Of a stretch of 64,000 bases of DNA, positions 1-8,611 are shown piece after piece. The stretch spans positions 97,592 to 161,591 of the forward strand of contig NZ_JAGRPU010000009.1 of NCBI RefSeq assembly GCF_024606225.1, given 5' to 3'. How positions within the stretch are numbered: the first letter of the stretch is position 1; every line of letters starts with the position of its first letter. This DNA is from Endozoicomonas sp. ISHI1. Lineage in GTDB: Bacteria; Pseudomonadota; Gammaproteobacteria; Pseudomonadales; Endozoicomonadaceae. The translations under genes and the position numbers were made by a program. Below the pieces are notes generated by a model. It worked only from the letters and a program-made list of their open reading frames with translations, had not been told where the DNA came from and ran no database searches.

Positions 1-1
1 A

Positions 2-3000
2 GAAAAAGATATTGAGCTTGAAAGGCTGAATCGGCAGAAGAGCCTTCAGGCCAACGATATTCAGGCACTGATTCTGCAAAATAAAGCCGTTGAGCGAGGC
101 ACTATTAAGCCATTGCAGAGAAAACTAAAGGTAGCCGAGCGAATGCTTGTCGATGCAGAAAACGCTCAGCAGGCGATTCAAAACCAGCTCTTCCAAACTC
201 AGCAGACTGTCCGATCCCTGGAAGGAGAGGTCAAGACGGTTTCTGATGAAGCGGATACCCGCAGAGCTCATTTGGAAAGTGCTTTAGAAAGGGTTCAGTT
301 TCTGGAGAATCAGTTAAGTCTTGCCATTCAGAATAAAGATAAAAACTTTCAGGAATATCTGGTTGTTATTAGTGAGCTAAATACTGTTCGAACGCAGCTT
401 GTAAGCAGTCAGGAGTTACAAAAGGAGCTGGAAACCCAATTGGAGAATGATCAGGCTGCTCAGCACATTCAGGTAAGGCGACTGGGGGCAGATCTGGAGA
501 AACTGCAAAAAGAGAAAGCCCTGTTGATCAATAGCTCGGAAAAGATCGCTTCTGAGAATCGGTTGTATCGGGAGCAGGTTGCTCTTCTCACCCGGGAAGA
601 GCAGATGGTCAGGGCGCGTTGGGTAGAGGCACACCAGTCGACTCAGCGTCTGAAGAATGTTGAAAAAGAACTTAAGGCTCAGGGTGAACTGCTTGCAGAA
701 ACCAGAGTTCACTTACAGCATGAGGCTTCTTCCAGAAAAGTGCTGGAAGCGGAGCTCAATGGCTTTAAGCAGTGGGAAGCAAACGTTGCCAAAGAAAAAG
801 CTTCGCTGGAGGCGCAGATCCAGCGTCTCAGGGATCAGAAAAAAACAGACCAGACTGAGCTCGTCAGGACAGCGCATCAGCTTGAAGAGAAAAAGTATGA
901 GCTTAAATTGCTGCAAGAAAGTCATACCCGCCTTCAGGAGCATGTCAGTCAGGGTAAGCTTTCGAAACAGCAGTTGAGAACCGAACTGGATCGCGTGAGA
1001 GAAGAGATACTGAATAGAAACAGAGAGATCCGGGAAATTAGTGACCTTTTGCAGAAAACAAAAAGCGCCCTGGAAAGTTCAGAGCAGAAGGTTCTTGACC
1101 TCAAAGCAGAACAGGAGACCGTTCGCAGTCAAACCATGCAGGGGCCTGTCTCCAGTGCTATGACTCACGTGAATCAATTGACCGCTGATTTGGTGAATAC
1201 CAGAGAGCAGCTAAAAAAGGTCGAAGAGCAAAAGTATAATCTGGAGCTACAGTTTCAGGGGCTCAGCAGTATGAATGAGAAGCTGCTGAAAGAAGCCGCT
1301 CAGTTTAATAACAAGCGGGGTCAGAAAAAAAGGGTCTGGCAACAGCAAATCAGGCAGGCTAAATATGAAGCTGAACAATGCCAGGCGCTTGCTAAACGAT
1401 TCCAGCAAGAGTTGATCAGCAAGAACTCATCGGTTGATGAGATGAGTGAGAGGCTCAAGCAATTTGAAGAGGCGTTTGGTCAGGTTTCAGAAGAGTTAAA
1501 CGTCAAAAAGCAGGAGGCAAATGCAGTCACCATTCAGCTTGAGTCGACCATGATAGAGTCTGAAGAACGAAGGCTAAAGCTGGAAGAGGTGGAACAGTCG
1601 AGGGCTAAACTGCAATTCAGGCTGGATTCCCTGACCGGCGAACTTGAAATGCTCAGATCAAAACCGAAAGGCGTTGATAAAGAAGTGCGCCAAAGAGTAG
1701 TTGATGAGCTTGCAAAAGCACAGGGCGAGGTTAAACAGCTACAGAGACTGCTGGGTGGCATTGACACCATTGAGGAAAAACTTCAGGCCGATGCTCAGGC
1801 ATTGCCGAAGCTGAAAGATAAACTCAATGAGATTAATGAACAGCTGATGTTCCTCGAAGGGTCTCTGCAAAGGGTTCATGAATCGGTTCAAACTAAGGCT
1901 GAGGAGATTGCTCAGACCCTGTCACGGCTAAAGTCTGAATGGCAGGAGATGGCGGTCATGACTGGACAGGAAATGGTCGCTATCAAACGTCAGGTCGAAC
2001 AGCTGCATGAGATGAGCTATCTACTGAAAGTCCGGGAGGTAGAGAGTCAGACCAGGACTCTGGAAACTCAAGTCAAGCTGGTAGAAGCTCTGAAAACGCT
2101 CAATGAGCTGCAAAAGGGCAGGGATTCTGAAGAGACTGACAAGTTGGCAGAAGAGTTGGTGGCTGCTGAAACCTTGCTGCAAGCATTAAGGGAGGAATCC
2201 GAAGAACTGTCACGAAGTCTCATGTCAATGCAGAATCATCCTGCTGTGCTGGTTGACGTTGATCCTGAAGACAGGGAGCTGGACCGACTGCGCAGTGAAC
2301 TGTTGCTGGAGCAGCAAAAGTCAGAGGACTATGCCAGCCAGATCAGAGAGCTGAAAGTGCAGTTTGTGCGACAGAGTTCTGAAATGCAGCCGTCTGATAC
2401 CCCTGATGAAGAGTATGCCCTGACAATTTTGGAAGTGGTTAAAAAGTACATTGCCCTTGATGAAAATGAAGCCCGTCCGGGCACAGGTCTTGAAACTCTG
2501 TTGACTGATCCTCTGGATTATATTTACCGCATTGATGATTCAGACGACAATGACCGGGACTGGGAGACCGAGCTGGCTGGCGAAGAAGCTCCTGAGAGCT
2601 GGCACCTGGCCCTGAAAGAAGAACAGCAACGCTCCAGAGCTTACTTCAAAGAGTTGATGGCCTTTCGGACTTATTTGGTTGCTGAACTGGGGTATCGTGG
2701 ATTAAAAACAATGGCGCTGGAAGAGTGCAGGGTGGAGCTGGAAGGCATCATCAGTGATTATCTTGGAATATCGGAAGAGCTTAAAGAAATCTCTCTGACG
2801 AATTCACCCGTGACGACAACGATGCCTTCGTCATCGCGGGTGCCGCCCGATAGATTGCCAGACCTGGAGTGGGATAATTATGGTGATTTAAGGGGGTCTT
2901 CAGATTTGTCGGAGGATGCAGCTCATTCTGATGATGGTATGCAATACGAACCGACCCGGCCTGAAAGTTGGAGCAGCTTTGAGGATTATTATGAGAATGA

Positions 3001-3271
3001 TGAGCTCGGGCAACAGAGACGTGAAGATCATGAACCAGAAATGAACGATCAGCAAGAGCTCAACCAGAAAGTGCTCTCTGTACTGGGTGAACTGGAGAAC
3101 ATTGACCATGAGCTTGCAGAGCTGGGTCAATCTGAGCAAATCGCGGCTTCTTCTATTGGTAAAGAGACTGGGACAGACAGCCGGCGAGCCAGACTGGAGG
3201 AAAGGAAAGCAGAACTGAGTGCCTGGCTCCTTCAGGAAGACGTTTACACAGTGATGCAAAAGTTTCGTTAG
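2..3271 (+). CDS. Large coiled-coil protein, 5' end outside window
   Basis: The reading frame is open from base 2, so the true start lies upstream; about 1089 residues are visible. Nearly the whole visible part (to about residue 820) is Glu/Gln/Lys/Leu-rich heptad sequence typical of long coiled coils, with almost no Pro or Gly. The last ~250 residues are acidic and mixed, with a Ser/Pro-rich linker and a short final helical stretch. No catalytic motif or membrane segment is visible. It lies 113 bp upstream of an autotransporter-type barrel gene on the same strand, so the two could be co-transcribed. A structural, tethering or effector role is possible, but none can be assigned. The coding frame is certain and the function unknown. 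Confidence 0.85.
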   Translation, partial: EKDIELERLNRQKSLQANDIQALILQNKAVERGTIKPLQRKLKVAERMLVDAENAQQAIQNQLFQTQQTVRSLEGEVKTVSDEADTRRAHLESALERVQFLENQLSLAIQNKDKNFQEYLVVISELNTVRTQLVSSQELQKELETQLENDQAAQHIQVRRLGADLEKLQKEKALLINSSEKIASENRLYREQVALLTREEQMVRARWVEAHQSTQRLKNVEKELKAQGELLAETRVHLQHEASSRKVLEAELNGFKQWEANVAKEKASLEAQIQRLRDQKKTDQTELVRTAHQLEEKKYELKLLQESHTRLQEHVSQGKLSKQQLRTELDRVREEILNRNREIREISDLLQKTKSALESSEQKVLDLKAEQETVRSQTMQGPVSSAMTHVNQLTADLVNTREQLKKVEEQKYNLELQFQGLSSMNEKLLKEAAQFNNKRGQKKRVWQQQIRQAKYEAEQCQALAKRFQQELISKNSSVDEMSERLKQFEEAFGQVSEELNVKKQEANAVTIQLESTMIESEERRLKLEEVEQSRAKLQFRLDSLTGELEMLRSKPKGVDKEVRQRVVDELAKAQGEVKQLQRLLGGIDTIEEKLQADAQALPKLKDKLNEINEQLMFLEGSLQRVHESVQTKAEEIAQTLSRLKSEWQEMAVMTGQEMVAIKRQVEQLHEMSYLLKVREVESQTRTLETQVKLVEALKTLNELQKGRDSEETDKLAEELVAAETLLQALREESEELSRSLMSMQNHPAVLVDVDPEDRELDRLRSELLLEQQKSEDYASQIRELKVQFVRQSSEMQPSDTPDEEYALTILEVVKKYIALDENEARPGTGLETLLTDPLDYIYRIDDSDDNDRDWETELAGEEAPESWHLALKEEQQRSRAYFKELMAFRTYLVAELGYRGLKTMALEECRVELEGIISDYLGISEELKEISLTNSPVTTTMPSSSRVPPDRLPDLEWDNYGDLRGSSDLSEDAAHSDDGMQYEPTRPESWSSFEDYYENDELGQQRREDHEPEMNDQQELNQKVLSVLGELENIDHELAELGQSEQIAASSIGKETGTDSRRARLEERKAELSAWLLQEDVYTVMQKFR

Positions 3272-3344
3272 GAAACGGGCTGTGTACATCTGTTTGTTGA
3301 AATAACAACCCTGTTAGTCAAATCCTGAAAATAATCAGTCATAG

Positions 3345-3378
3345 TCCCCCGAAGGAATTCAATCAGTACTCCGGGGGA
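3345..3378 (+). promoter_or_regulatory. Inverted repeat overlapping the ribosome binding site of the barrel gene
   Basis: TCCCCCG at 3345-3351 is exactly complementary to CGGGGGA at 3372-3378, with a 20-nt loop. The right arm runs into the Shine-Dalgarno region (AAGGA at 3378-3382) just before the ATG at 3385. If the RNA folds, the ribosome binding site would be partly masked. This could be a translational control hairpin or a weak attenuator; there is no T-run. The complementarity is seen directly and the regulatory role is inferred. Confidence 0.4.
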
Positions 3379-3384
3379 AGGATT

Positions 3385-4974
3385 ATGGCCGAAAAATTAC
3401 TCAAATCAACATTCGTATTGGTCATGCTGCTGGCAGCCGTTGTGTTGCCTGTGCCCGTGCTGGCTATTGATCCGGCCTTACTTGTGACCGGAGGAACAGC
3501 CCTTCTGGGGACGGGGCTTGGCGGGCTCTCCTATAGGCTTGGTCAATGGTTGTTCAGTCCGGATAACGGCAGTGACGATAACTCTGCTCCGTTAATAGTT
3601 GAACCGGTATCCTTTTTTAATCCCGGTGAGGACAAGCCTTATGAAGTCACTCTCAGGCTCCTTGAAAGTGATGATGGTGGCGGAGGCGGTGGCGATGGTG
3701 GAGAAGCCGGGCATGATGAGAAATCTGGATCAGAATCCAGAGATAATATCCCGCTGAGCCCTGAAAGCCCTGAAGGTTCTGAGAAGTCTGAAAAACATAA
3801 TGAGGCTGTAAAAGGTGCTCAGGAAAAGTGGATGGTCATTAAGGTTGAGAAAGGGGCTGCCAGTCGTGCATTGCAGTCAACGATTAATGAGCCCCTGCCT
3901 GAAGTCGGAGAGGTGCTCTATCATCCGAGCCCCAGCGCTCAGGCGACATTAAATGCGACACGTCATCTGGAAATGGCTGCTACTCAGGCATTGTTCAACC
4001 AGATGAGTGATCTGCGCCAGATTATGGATTTCTACCGCAGCGGTCAGGCTTTTCTTCTTAATAGTGCCAGTTTGGATCAATACACGTTGAAAGCAGGCAA
4101 TCAGACCATCACAGAGCAGTTGCAGAGTGATGGCGGCAGTCAGTGGCACAGCTTTGTGCAAACTTATGGCTCGAAATCCCATTATTCATCACTGCCTGGC
4201 CTGGAAGAAATGAACGCCAACAGTTACGGGCTGAATGCCGGGGTTTTTAGTCAGGCCACTGAAAATACCATTGTCGGCCTGATGTTTGGTACCCGTAAAA
4301 CGTCAGCCGTTTTCCAACAGAAATTGGGCTCGGGCTCGGTAGAATCTGTACATTTTGGTCCGTTCATGTCTTGGCAGAGGGATCAATGGCAGTTTGATGG
4401 AGCCCTGACTGTTGCTACCAAACAATACAGCAGCCAGCGTAAGCGGGCCGGGGGTGATCGGCTGCGAGCTGATCGCTCAGGCTTAGAGTGGAATGCTTAC
4501 GGCGCCCTGGGTTATGACATCGACATGAATGACTGGCTCAATGGTCTTACCGTCACGCCAATGGTTGAGTTTCTTTACCATCATTCTGAGTCGGACAGCT
4601 TCAGAGAGAAAGGTCTGTCTGGTGAAGGAATGGCTGTGCGCGGGCAATCGTTTGACCAATGGGTTGTCCGGTTGGGCAGTGACTTTGTGTTACTGAATGA
4701 AATGGGGGATAAACCCTCAGCCCTGAAGCTCTCTGCGGGCTATCAGCAGCAGACTGTATTGAGTGAAAAGTCCAAATATACAGTCAATGACACTGAGGGG
4801 CACGGACAGTCAGAACATCTGTTTCAGGAGATCAACGACACGGGGTTGTATCTGAGTCTGGGCTACCATGGCGAAATGTCTGAGCAATCTGCTCTGAGCA
4901 TGAATTATACGTTGATTCGATCCAGTCGTAGTATCAGTGACGGCCTTCAACTGGGTTATACACGATCTTTCTAG
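3385..4974 (+). CDS. Autotransporter-type outer-membrane beta-barrel protein
   Basis: The 529-aa product starts with a clear signal peptide (residues 1-28, LLAAVVLPVPVLA). Residues ~30-120 contain a Gly/Asp/Glu/Ser-rich low-complexity stretch with a GGGGGG run. The C-terminal ~270 residues have alternating aromatic/polar strands and end in Tyr-Thr-Arg-Ser-Phe, the terminal Phe expected for BAM-inserted barrels. This matches the autotransporter barrel domain family (PF03797 type), but the passenger is very short, so it may act as a barrel with a surface-exposed N-terminal region rather than release a large passenger. The ATG is preceded by GGGGGAAGGA. It follows the coiled-coil gene on the same strand. 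Confidence 0.75.
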   Translation: MAEKLLKSTFVLVMLLAAVVLPVPVLAIDPALLVTGGTALLGTGLGGLSYRLGQWLFSPDNGSDDNSAPLIVEPVSFFNPGEDKPYEVTLRLLESDDGGGGGGDGGEAGHDEKSGSESRDNIPLSPESPEGSEKSEKHNEAVKGAQEKWMVIKVEKGAASRALQSTINEPLPEVGEVLYHPSPSAQATLNATRHLEMAATQALFNQMSDLRQIMDFYRSGQAFLLNSASLDQYTLKAGNQTITEQLQSDGGSQWHSFVQTYGSKSHYSSLPGLEEMNANSYGLNAGVFSQATENTIVGLMFGTRKTSAVFQQKLGSGSVESVHFGPFMSWQRDQWQFDGALTVATKQYSSQRKRAGGDRLRADRSGLEWNAYGALGYDIDMNDWLNGLTVTPMVEFLYHHSESDSFREKGLSGEGMAVRGQSFDQWVVRLGSDFVLLNEMGDKPSALKLSAGYQQQTVLSEKSKYTVNDTEGHGQSEHLFQEINDTGLYLSLGYHGEMSEQSALSMNYTLIRSSRSISDGLQLGYTRSF

Positions 4975-5016
4975 TCAATCAGTCTGACAGTGGCTTATTA
5001 GACGCTTTTCGTGCTC

Positions 5017-5037
5017 AGCCCGCTATGTCTGCGGGCT
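5017..5037. terminator. Weak bidirectional hairpin between convergent genes
   Basis: AGCCCGC and GCGGGCT form a 7-bp GC-rich stem with a 7-nt loop in the 80-bp gap between the convergent barrel gene and hemN. There is no long T-run on either side, so termination activity is uncertain. Confidence 0.4.
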
Positions 5038-5054
5038 AATTTACCTGAGCAAGG

Positions 5055-6446
5055 TTAAATCACCTTTGAATAAAGGTTCTGCCGTTGTTGTGTCTGCTGT
5101 TTGAAATAACCATCAAACTGCATGCAGATGTTTCTGATCAGCATCTTGCCCCTGGGCTCGACTTTAATCCCCTGACCATTCAAAGAAACCAGCCCATCGT
5201 TGGCCATGGGTCTCAGTGCTTCCAGTGCATCAGAGAAATAGTCACTGAACTTGAGGTCATAACGTTCTTCGACTTCAGCAAAGTTCAGTTTGAAATGGCA
5301 GATCAGTTGGTTAATGACACTTTGACGAATCTCATCATCACGATTCATGGTCAAACCACGGTAGATCGGCAGGCGGGCTTCATTGATTGAGTTTTGATAA
5401 GCCTCCATGCTGACATGGTTTTGCGTATAAACACCGCCTACCTTACTGATAGAGGAAACGCCCATGGCAATCAGGTCGCAGTGACTGTGCGTGGTATAGC
5501 CCTGGAAGTTTCTGTGCAGGGTGCCTGTTTCCTGGGCGACGGCCAGCTCGTCATCGTTCAGGGCAAAGTGATCCATACCGATGAAGACATAGCCTCGCGC
5601 TACCAGCTTTTTGGTGGCCTGATGCAGAATGTCCAGCTTTTCCTCAGAAGAGGGCAGGTCGGCCTCGTTAATTCGTCTCTGTGGTTTGAAGCGATGTGGC
5701 AGGTGAGCGTAGTTAAACAATGACAGTCGGTCTGGTGCCATCCCGATCACACGGTTTACGGTACTCATGAAACCGTCAACGGTCTGATGAGGCAGGCCGT
5801 AGATCAAATCCATATGCACTGACCTGAAAGCCATCGTTCTGGCGGCATCCAGAACAGACTGAACCTGCTCTTCGGGTTGCACCCGATTGATGGCTTGCTG
5901 AACCTTCTCGTCAAGATCCTGTACGCCGATGCTGATACGGTTAAAGCCCTCGTCACGCAGACGGGACATCATGACCCAGTCCACCTCGCGGGGGTCCAGC
6001 TCAATGGAAAAGTCAGCATGACTTTGATAGCTGAAGTTAAAGACGGACCTTAGCTTGTCCATCACCGCAGAAATCTGGTCCGGGCTCAGAAACGTTGGAG
6101 TGCCACCACCAAAATGAAGCTGCTCTACTCTCTGATCCTGGCCGAACAGACTGGCTTGCATGTCGATCTCGCGAAACAGGTAGTCGAGGTACTCTTTGGC
6201 TTTGTAACGGTGCTTGGTGACTATCTTGTTGCAGCCACAGTAGTAGCAAACGTGGCTGCAGAAAGGTATGTGTATATAAAGGGACAGGGGATTATTGGTC
6301 GCACTGCTTCTCCGGGCGCTGGACTCATAGTGCCCGGGGTTAAACCCCTCCTGAAACTGAACGGCAGTGGGGTATGACGTATATCTTGGGCCACTGAGGT
6401 CGTATTTTTTGATCAGACCTGTATCCCATACGGGGGCTGTACTCAT
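5055..6446 (-). CDS. hemN: Oxygen-independent coproporphyrinogen III oxidase
   Basis: This 463-aa radical-SAM enzyme catalyses oxidative decarboxylation of coproporphyrinogen III to protoporphyrinogen IX without oxygen, in heme biosynthesis. The cluster motif is Cys63-x3-Cys67-x2-Cys70-x-Cys72 (CSHVCYYCGC), followed by FGGGTPTFL, the SAM-binding glycine motif, and a C-terminal HemN domain. The length and the conserved start region (YDLSGPRYTSYPTA) match bacterial HemN proper rather than the shorter HemW. An FNR/ANR-like palindrome lies 120 bp upstream of the start. Heme supply fits the cbb3 oxidase cluster 5 kb away, which is also a microaerobic function. Confidence 0.96.
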   Translation of the reverse strand: MSTAPVWDTGLIKKYDLSGPRYTSYPTAVQFQEGFNPGHYESSARRSSATNNPLSLYIHIPFCSHVCYYCGCNKIVTKHRYKAKEYLDYLFREIDMQASLFGQDQRVEQLHFGGGTPTFLSPDQISAVMDKLRSVFNFSYQSHADFSIELDPREVDWVMMSRLRDEGFNRISIGVQDLDEKVQQAINRVQPEEQVQSVLDAARTMAFRSVHMDLIYGLPHQTVDGFMSTVNRVIGMAPDRLSLFNYAHLPHRFKPQRRINEADLPSSEEKLDILHQATKKLVARGYVFIGMDHFALNDDELAVAQETGTLHRNFQGYTTHSHCDLIAMGVSSISKVGGVYTQNHVSMEAYQNSINEARLPIYRGLTMNRDDEIRQSVINQLICHFKLNFAEVEERYDLKFSDYFSDALEALRPMANDGLVSLNGQGIKVEPRGKMLIRNICMQFDGYFKQQTQQRQNLYSKVI

Positions 6447-6854
6447 GTTAACTCTCGAATTGGTTACCGCTCATCTGGCTGGACGCTATTGATGACTATC
6501 CAGGTAAACAGCCGATTGACCGGTTCTTTTTATTAACAGTTTAAAGACTAAAAAGCCAAATGTATTTGACGTGTGTCAATAAGTAGGTGGCGCAATTCAT
6601 TCCGGTTTCAATGCTTTCAGGTCGCCGGATTCCAGCGCGGGAACGGGTTGTCTCTTTGGCTGTGTATTCAGGAAAAAGGCGGTTAGAAATGCTAACCGGA
6701 ATGTCATTAACAGGTTTTTGCAAGAAGGCTAAGGTCAATTTATAGCAAAGCAGGGAATTCGCTTCACTGGAAACCTGAGAGTTCATACAGCCAACCGGGA
6801 ACTTTTAATGTCCGTTGCCTGTCTATAACTATAAATTATCACGGAGAATAGATT
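6447..6854. other. Intergenic region between divergent hemN and the first MTYG-family gene
   Basis: About 400 bp with no convincing gene. It holds the FNR-like box (6566-6579) on the hemN side and the MTYG-family leader (from ~6798) on the other. An 81-codon minus-strand frame at 6541-6786 overlaps the palindrome and has no family features, so it is not called. Confidence 0.6.
6566..6579 (-). promoter_or_regulatory. FNR/ANR-like operator upstream of hemN
   Basis: TTGAC-GTGT-GTCAA is a perfect 5+5 inverted repeat with a 4-bp spacer, two symmetric changes from the FNR/ANR consensus TTGAT-N4-ATCAA. It is centred about 127 bp upstream of the hemN start codon. Oxygen-responsive control of hemN by FNR/ANR is established in Pseudomonas and relatives; here it is inferred. 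Confidence 0.55.
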
Positions 6855-6857
6855 ATG
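6798..6857 (+). promoter_or_regulatory. MTYG-family 5' leader, copy 1
   Basis: The segment beginning GGAACTTTTAATGTCCGTTG at 6798 is closely matched at 9369-9390 and 9412-9432, upstream of the third family member. It runs to a GGAG ribosome binding site (6843-6846) and the ATG at 6855. The repetition at two loci suggests a shared promoter or untranslated leader. Confidence 0.5.
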
Positions 6858-7787
6858 ACTTACGGATTAACACCAACAACAGGTAGCGGTGCAACCAAAG
6901 CTGAATTTCATCCCCCGCAGAACACTTCAGCGGGGTCCGATAACTGTCCGGCGACAACATCGAACGGTCGACGTTTGGTTGAGGTTGAGCCTGCATCTAA
7001 TACAAATAATACCAGCCCTGCAGGATCCTCTCCGCGCCAGCCTGTTTCATTTGATCAACGTACCTGTCAGTGGTTGGAAGCACTCCCAAGCTTTACAGGC
7101 CGGAATGCAACCGATGTAAATCAGGCTGCAAACACTGGCAAAGTTTTTGAACAAAACGGAAAAATCCCTGTTGAGTTTATTAAGGAAATGACCAACCTGC
7201 TGTTAGAGGAAGGAAGATTTGCGCTTGAAGAATTATCCCGATTAAAAGAAGAGGAAGATGCACTGTCATTTTTATTGACCCCCGAAGAGGTAGAAAACAA
7301 GGACGGCAGTAGCTTCAGCCTCAGTGAAGAGATAAATACAGCTGATTTTGAGGTTAGGGGCGTCCCGGTAAAAGATCTTGAGGAGTTTACACTGGAGCCA
7401 GACATTGAGCCAAAGGCAAAAACATTTTACTCATTTATGGAGGGGGAACAGGACAGTGTAAAAACATTCCTTGGATTTGGAATCCTGGAAAGTGGGCATC
7501 CATTCAAATTCGAAGAAGATTATAATTACAGTGAATTGGGTTCTGCAAACCCACCATGTATTACTATTGCACCTGACTGGAACAGTCTGATTGATAATTT
7601 AGATGATTATGATCTGAAAGAATTTCTGGAAAATATGAGTCAATACAATTCTAAATTGCTCGACGATTGGCTAAAAATCACCCCATCAGGCAGCCTTAAT
7701 GATATACGTGATAAATTGAAAATTGTTTTAAGTCCCGATTTATTGGGTATGTTCTGTCAGCAGGTGATCAATAGGATCAATAATTGA
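6855..7787 (+). CDS. MTYG-family protein 1, unknown function (310 aa)
   Basis: Not a recognised family. The N-terminus (MTYGLTPTTGSGATKAEF, then a TTSNGRRLVEVEP block near residue 45) is shared with the genes at 7850 and 9468. The remaining ~260 residues are unique, acidic and mainly helical, with no transmembrane segment, signal peptide or cysteine motif. GGAG at 6843-6846 supports the ATG. The next family member starts 63 bp downstream, so the two are probably co-transcribed. A conserved N-terminus joined to variable C-termini resembles families with a common secretion or targeting signal, such as type III-like effectors, but that is a hypothesis only. Confidence 0.75.
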   Translation: MTYGLTPTTGSGATKAEFHPPQNTSAGSDNCPATTSNGRRLVEVEPASNTNNTSPAGSSPRQPVSFDQRTCQWLEALPSFTGRNATDVNQAANTGKVFEQNGKIPVEFIKEMTNLLLEEGRFALEELSRLKEEEDALSFLLTPEEVENKDGSSFSLSEEINTADFEVRGVPVKDLEEFTLEPDIEPKAKTFYSFMEGEQDSVKTFLGFGILESGHPFKFEEDYNYSELGSANPPCITIAPDWNSLIDNLDDYDLKEFLENMSQYNSKLLDDWLKITPSGSLNDIRDKLKIVLSPDLLGMFCQQVINRINN

Positions 7788-7849
7788 GCCACCTGCTCAA
7801 AACGGGCTGTCGCCTGTCAAAAAATGTAGATCATCATGGAGGATATATT

Positions 7850-8362
7850 ATGACTTACGGAGTAACACCAACAACAAGTAGTGCCGCAGCCAGAGTGGAA
7901 TTTCAACCGCCGCAGTTTAGTGTAGCGGGATCCGCTAGCTGTTCGACAACAACATCGGGTGGTCGAAGTCTGGCTGGTGTAGTGCCCACAATTTATATAA
8001 GTCCGACAAGACTCGGTCCGTTCCAAGCGTATATTCCAACTTTTCAACGTCTTTGTGCGCCTTTCGAAATCAGATTTAACTTCATATGTCAGCCTGCAGG
8101 ACGTGCAATCGAGTATCCAAGCAGCATGGACGGCAGAGATGTACCTCGTTTCGAGCCGTATCTTGATCAAATAATTCGAAATTCGGCCATGGCGGTCGGT
8201 GGATTAAATCAAGATTCATTTGTTTATGAGGATGAGCCGCAAAGGCCGCAGCCTGATGTTTTTGTGGCTGAGCCGGGAGGGCCGGGGCGTAATTATTATC
8301 AGTTATTGCAACAAGCAGCAGCACCGATTTCAAGGGGGAGGGGAGCAGCAAGAAAAGGCTGA
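7850..8362 (+). CDS. MTYG-family protein 2, unknown function (170 aa)
   Basis: The ATG at 7850 was chosen over an in-frame upstream start at 7784 because GGAGG (7838-7842) sits 7 nt before it and because the translation then aligns from residue 1 with its paralogues: MTYGVTPTTSSAAARVEF, then a GGRSLAGVVP block. After about residue 48 the sequence is unrelated to the other members and is Pro/Arg/Gln-rich, ending in a basic Gly/Arg/Ala tail (RGRGAARKG). No domain, signal peptide or membrane segment was recognised. It lies 63 bp after the first member. Confidence 0.7.
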   Translation: MTYGVTPTTSSAAARVEFQPPQFSVAGSASCSTTTSGGRSLAGVVPTIYISPTRLGPFQAYIPTFQRLCAPFEIRFNFICQPAGRAIEYPSSMDGRDVPRFEPYLDQIIRNSAMAVGGLNQDSFVYEDEPQRPQPDVFVAEPGGPGRNYYQLLQQAAAPISRGRGAARKG

Positions 8363-8457
8363 AGCAGTCGTTGGCTATGACAAACAAAAAGCCTGAAGCC
8401 GATGGCAGGGCGCTTCGCAAGCCTTCTGAAAATCATCAGAATGGTGTTTAAAACTTG

Positions 8458-8496
8458 TTCCCACGCTGAGACCCAGAGGGCCTGAAAGCGTGGGAA
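8458..8496. repeat. REP-like palindrome
   Basis: TTCCCACGCT (8458-8467) and AGCGTGGGAA (8487-8496) are perfectly complementary over 10 bp with a 19-nt loop. The arm sequence GTTCCCACGC...GCGTGGGAA resembles widespread gammaproteobacterial REP palindromes that are mobilised by RAYT transposases. There is no T-run, so a simple terminator is less likely. Only one clear copy was noticed in this window. Confidence 0.5.
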
Positions 8497-8611
8497 ATGA
8501 GTCAACCTCATCAATGACTACATTGAAAGAGCATTCACTTCCGCTCCGACAGCCTGTGATCAGTCTATGCTAGACAACCAATAATATTGGGTTCAACCGG
8601 GAGAGTGCGTT

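Noticed and set aside
6541..6786. 81-codon minus-strand frame upstream of hemN
   Set aside because: It overlaps the FNR-like palindrome, has no domain features and no good ribosome binding site.
8458..8496. Rho-independent terminator after MTYG gene 2
   Set aside because: The stem is strong but the loop is long and no T-run follows; a REP-like element is a better explanation.
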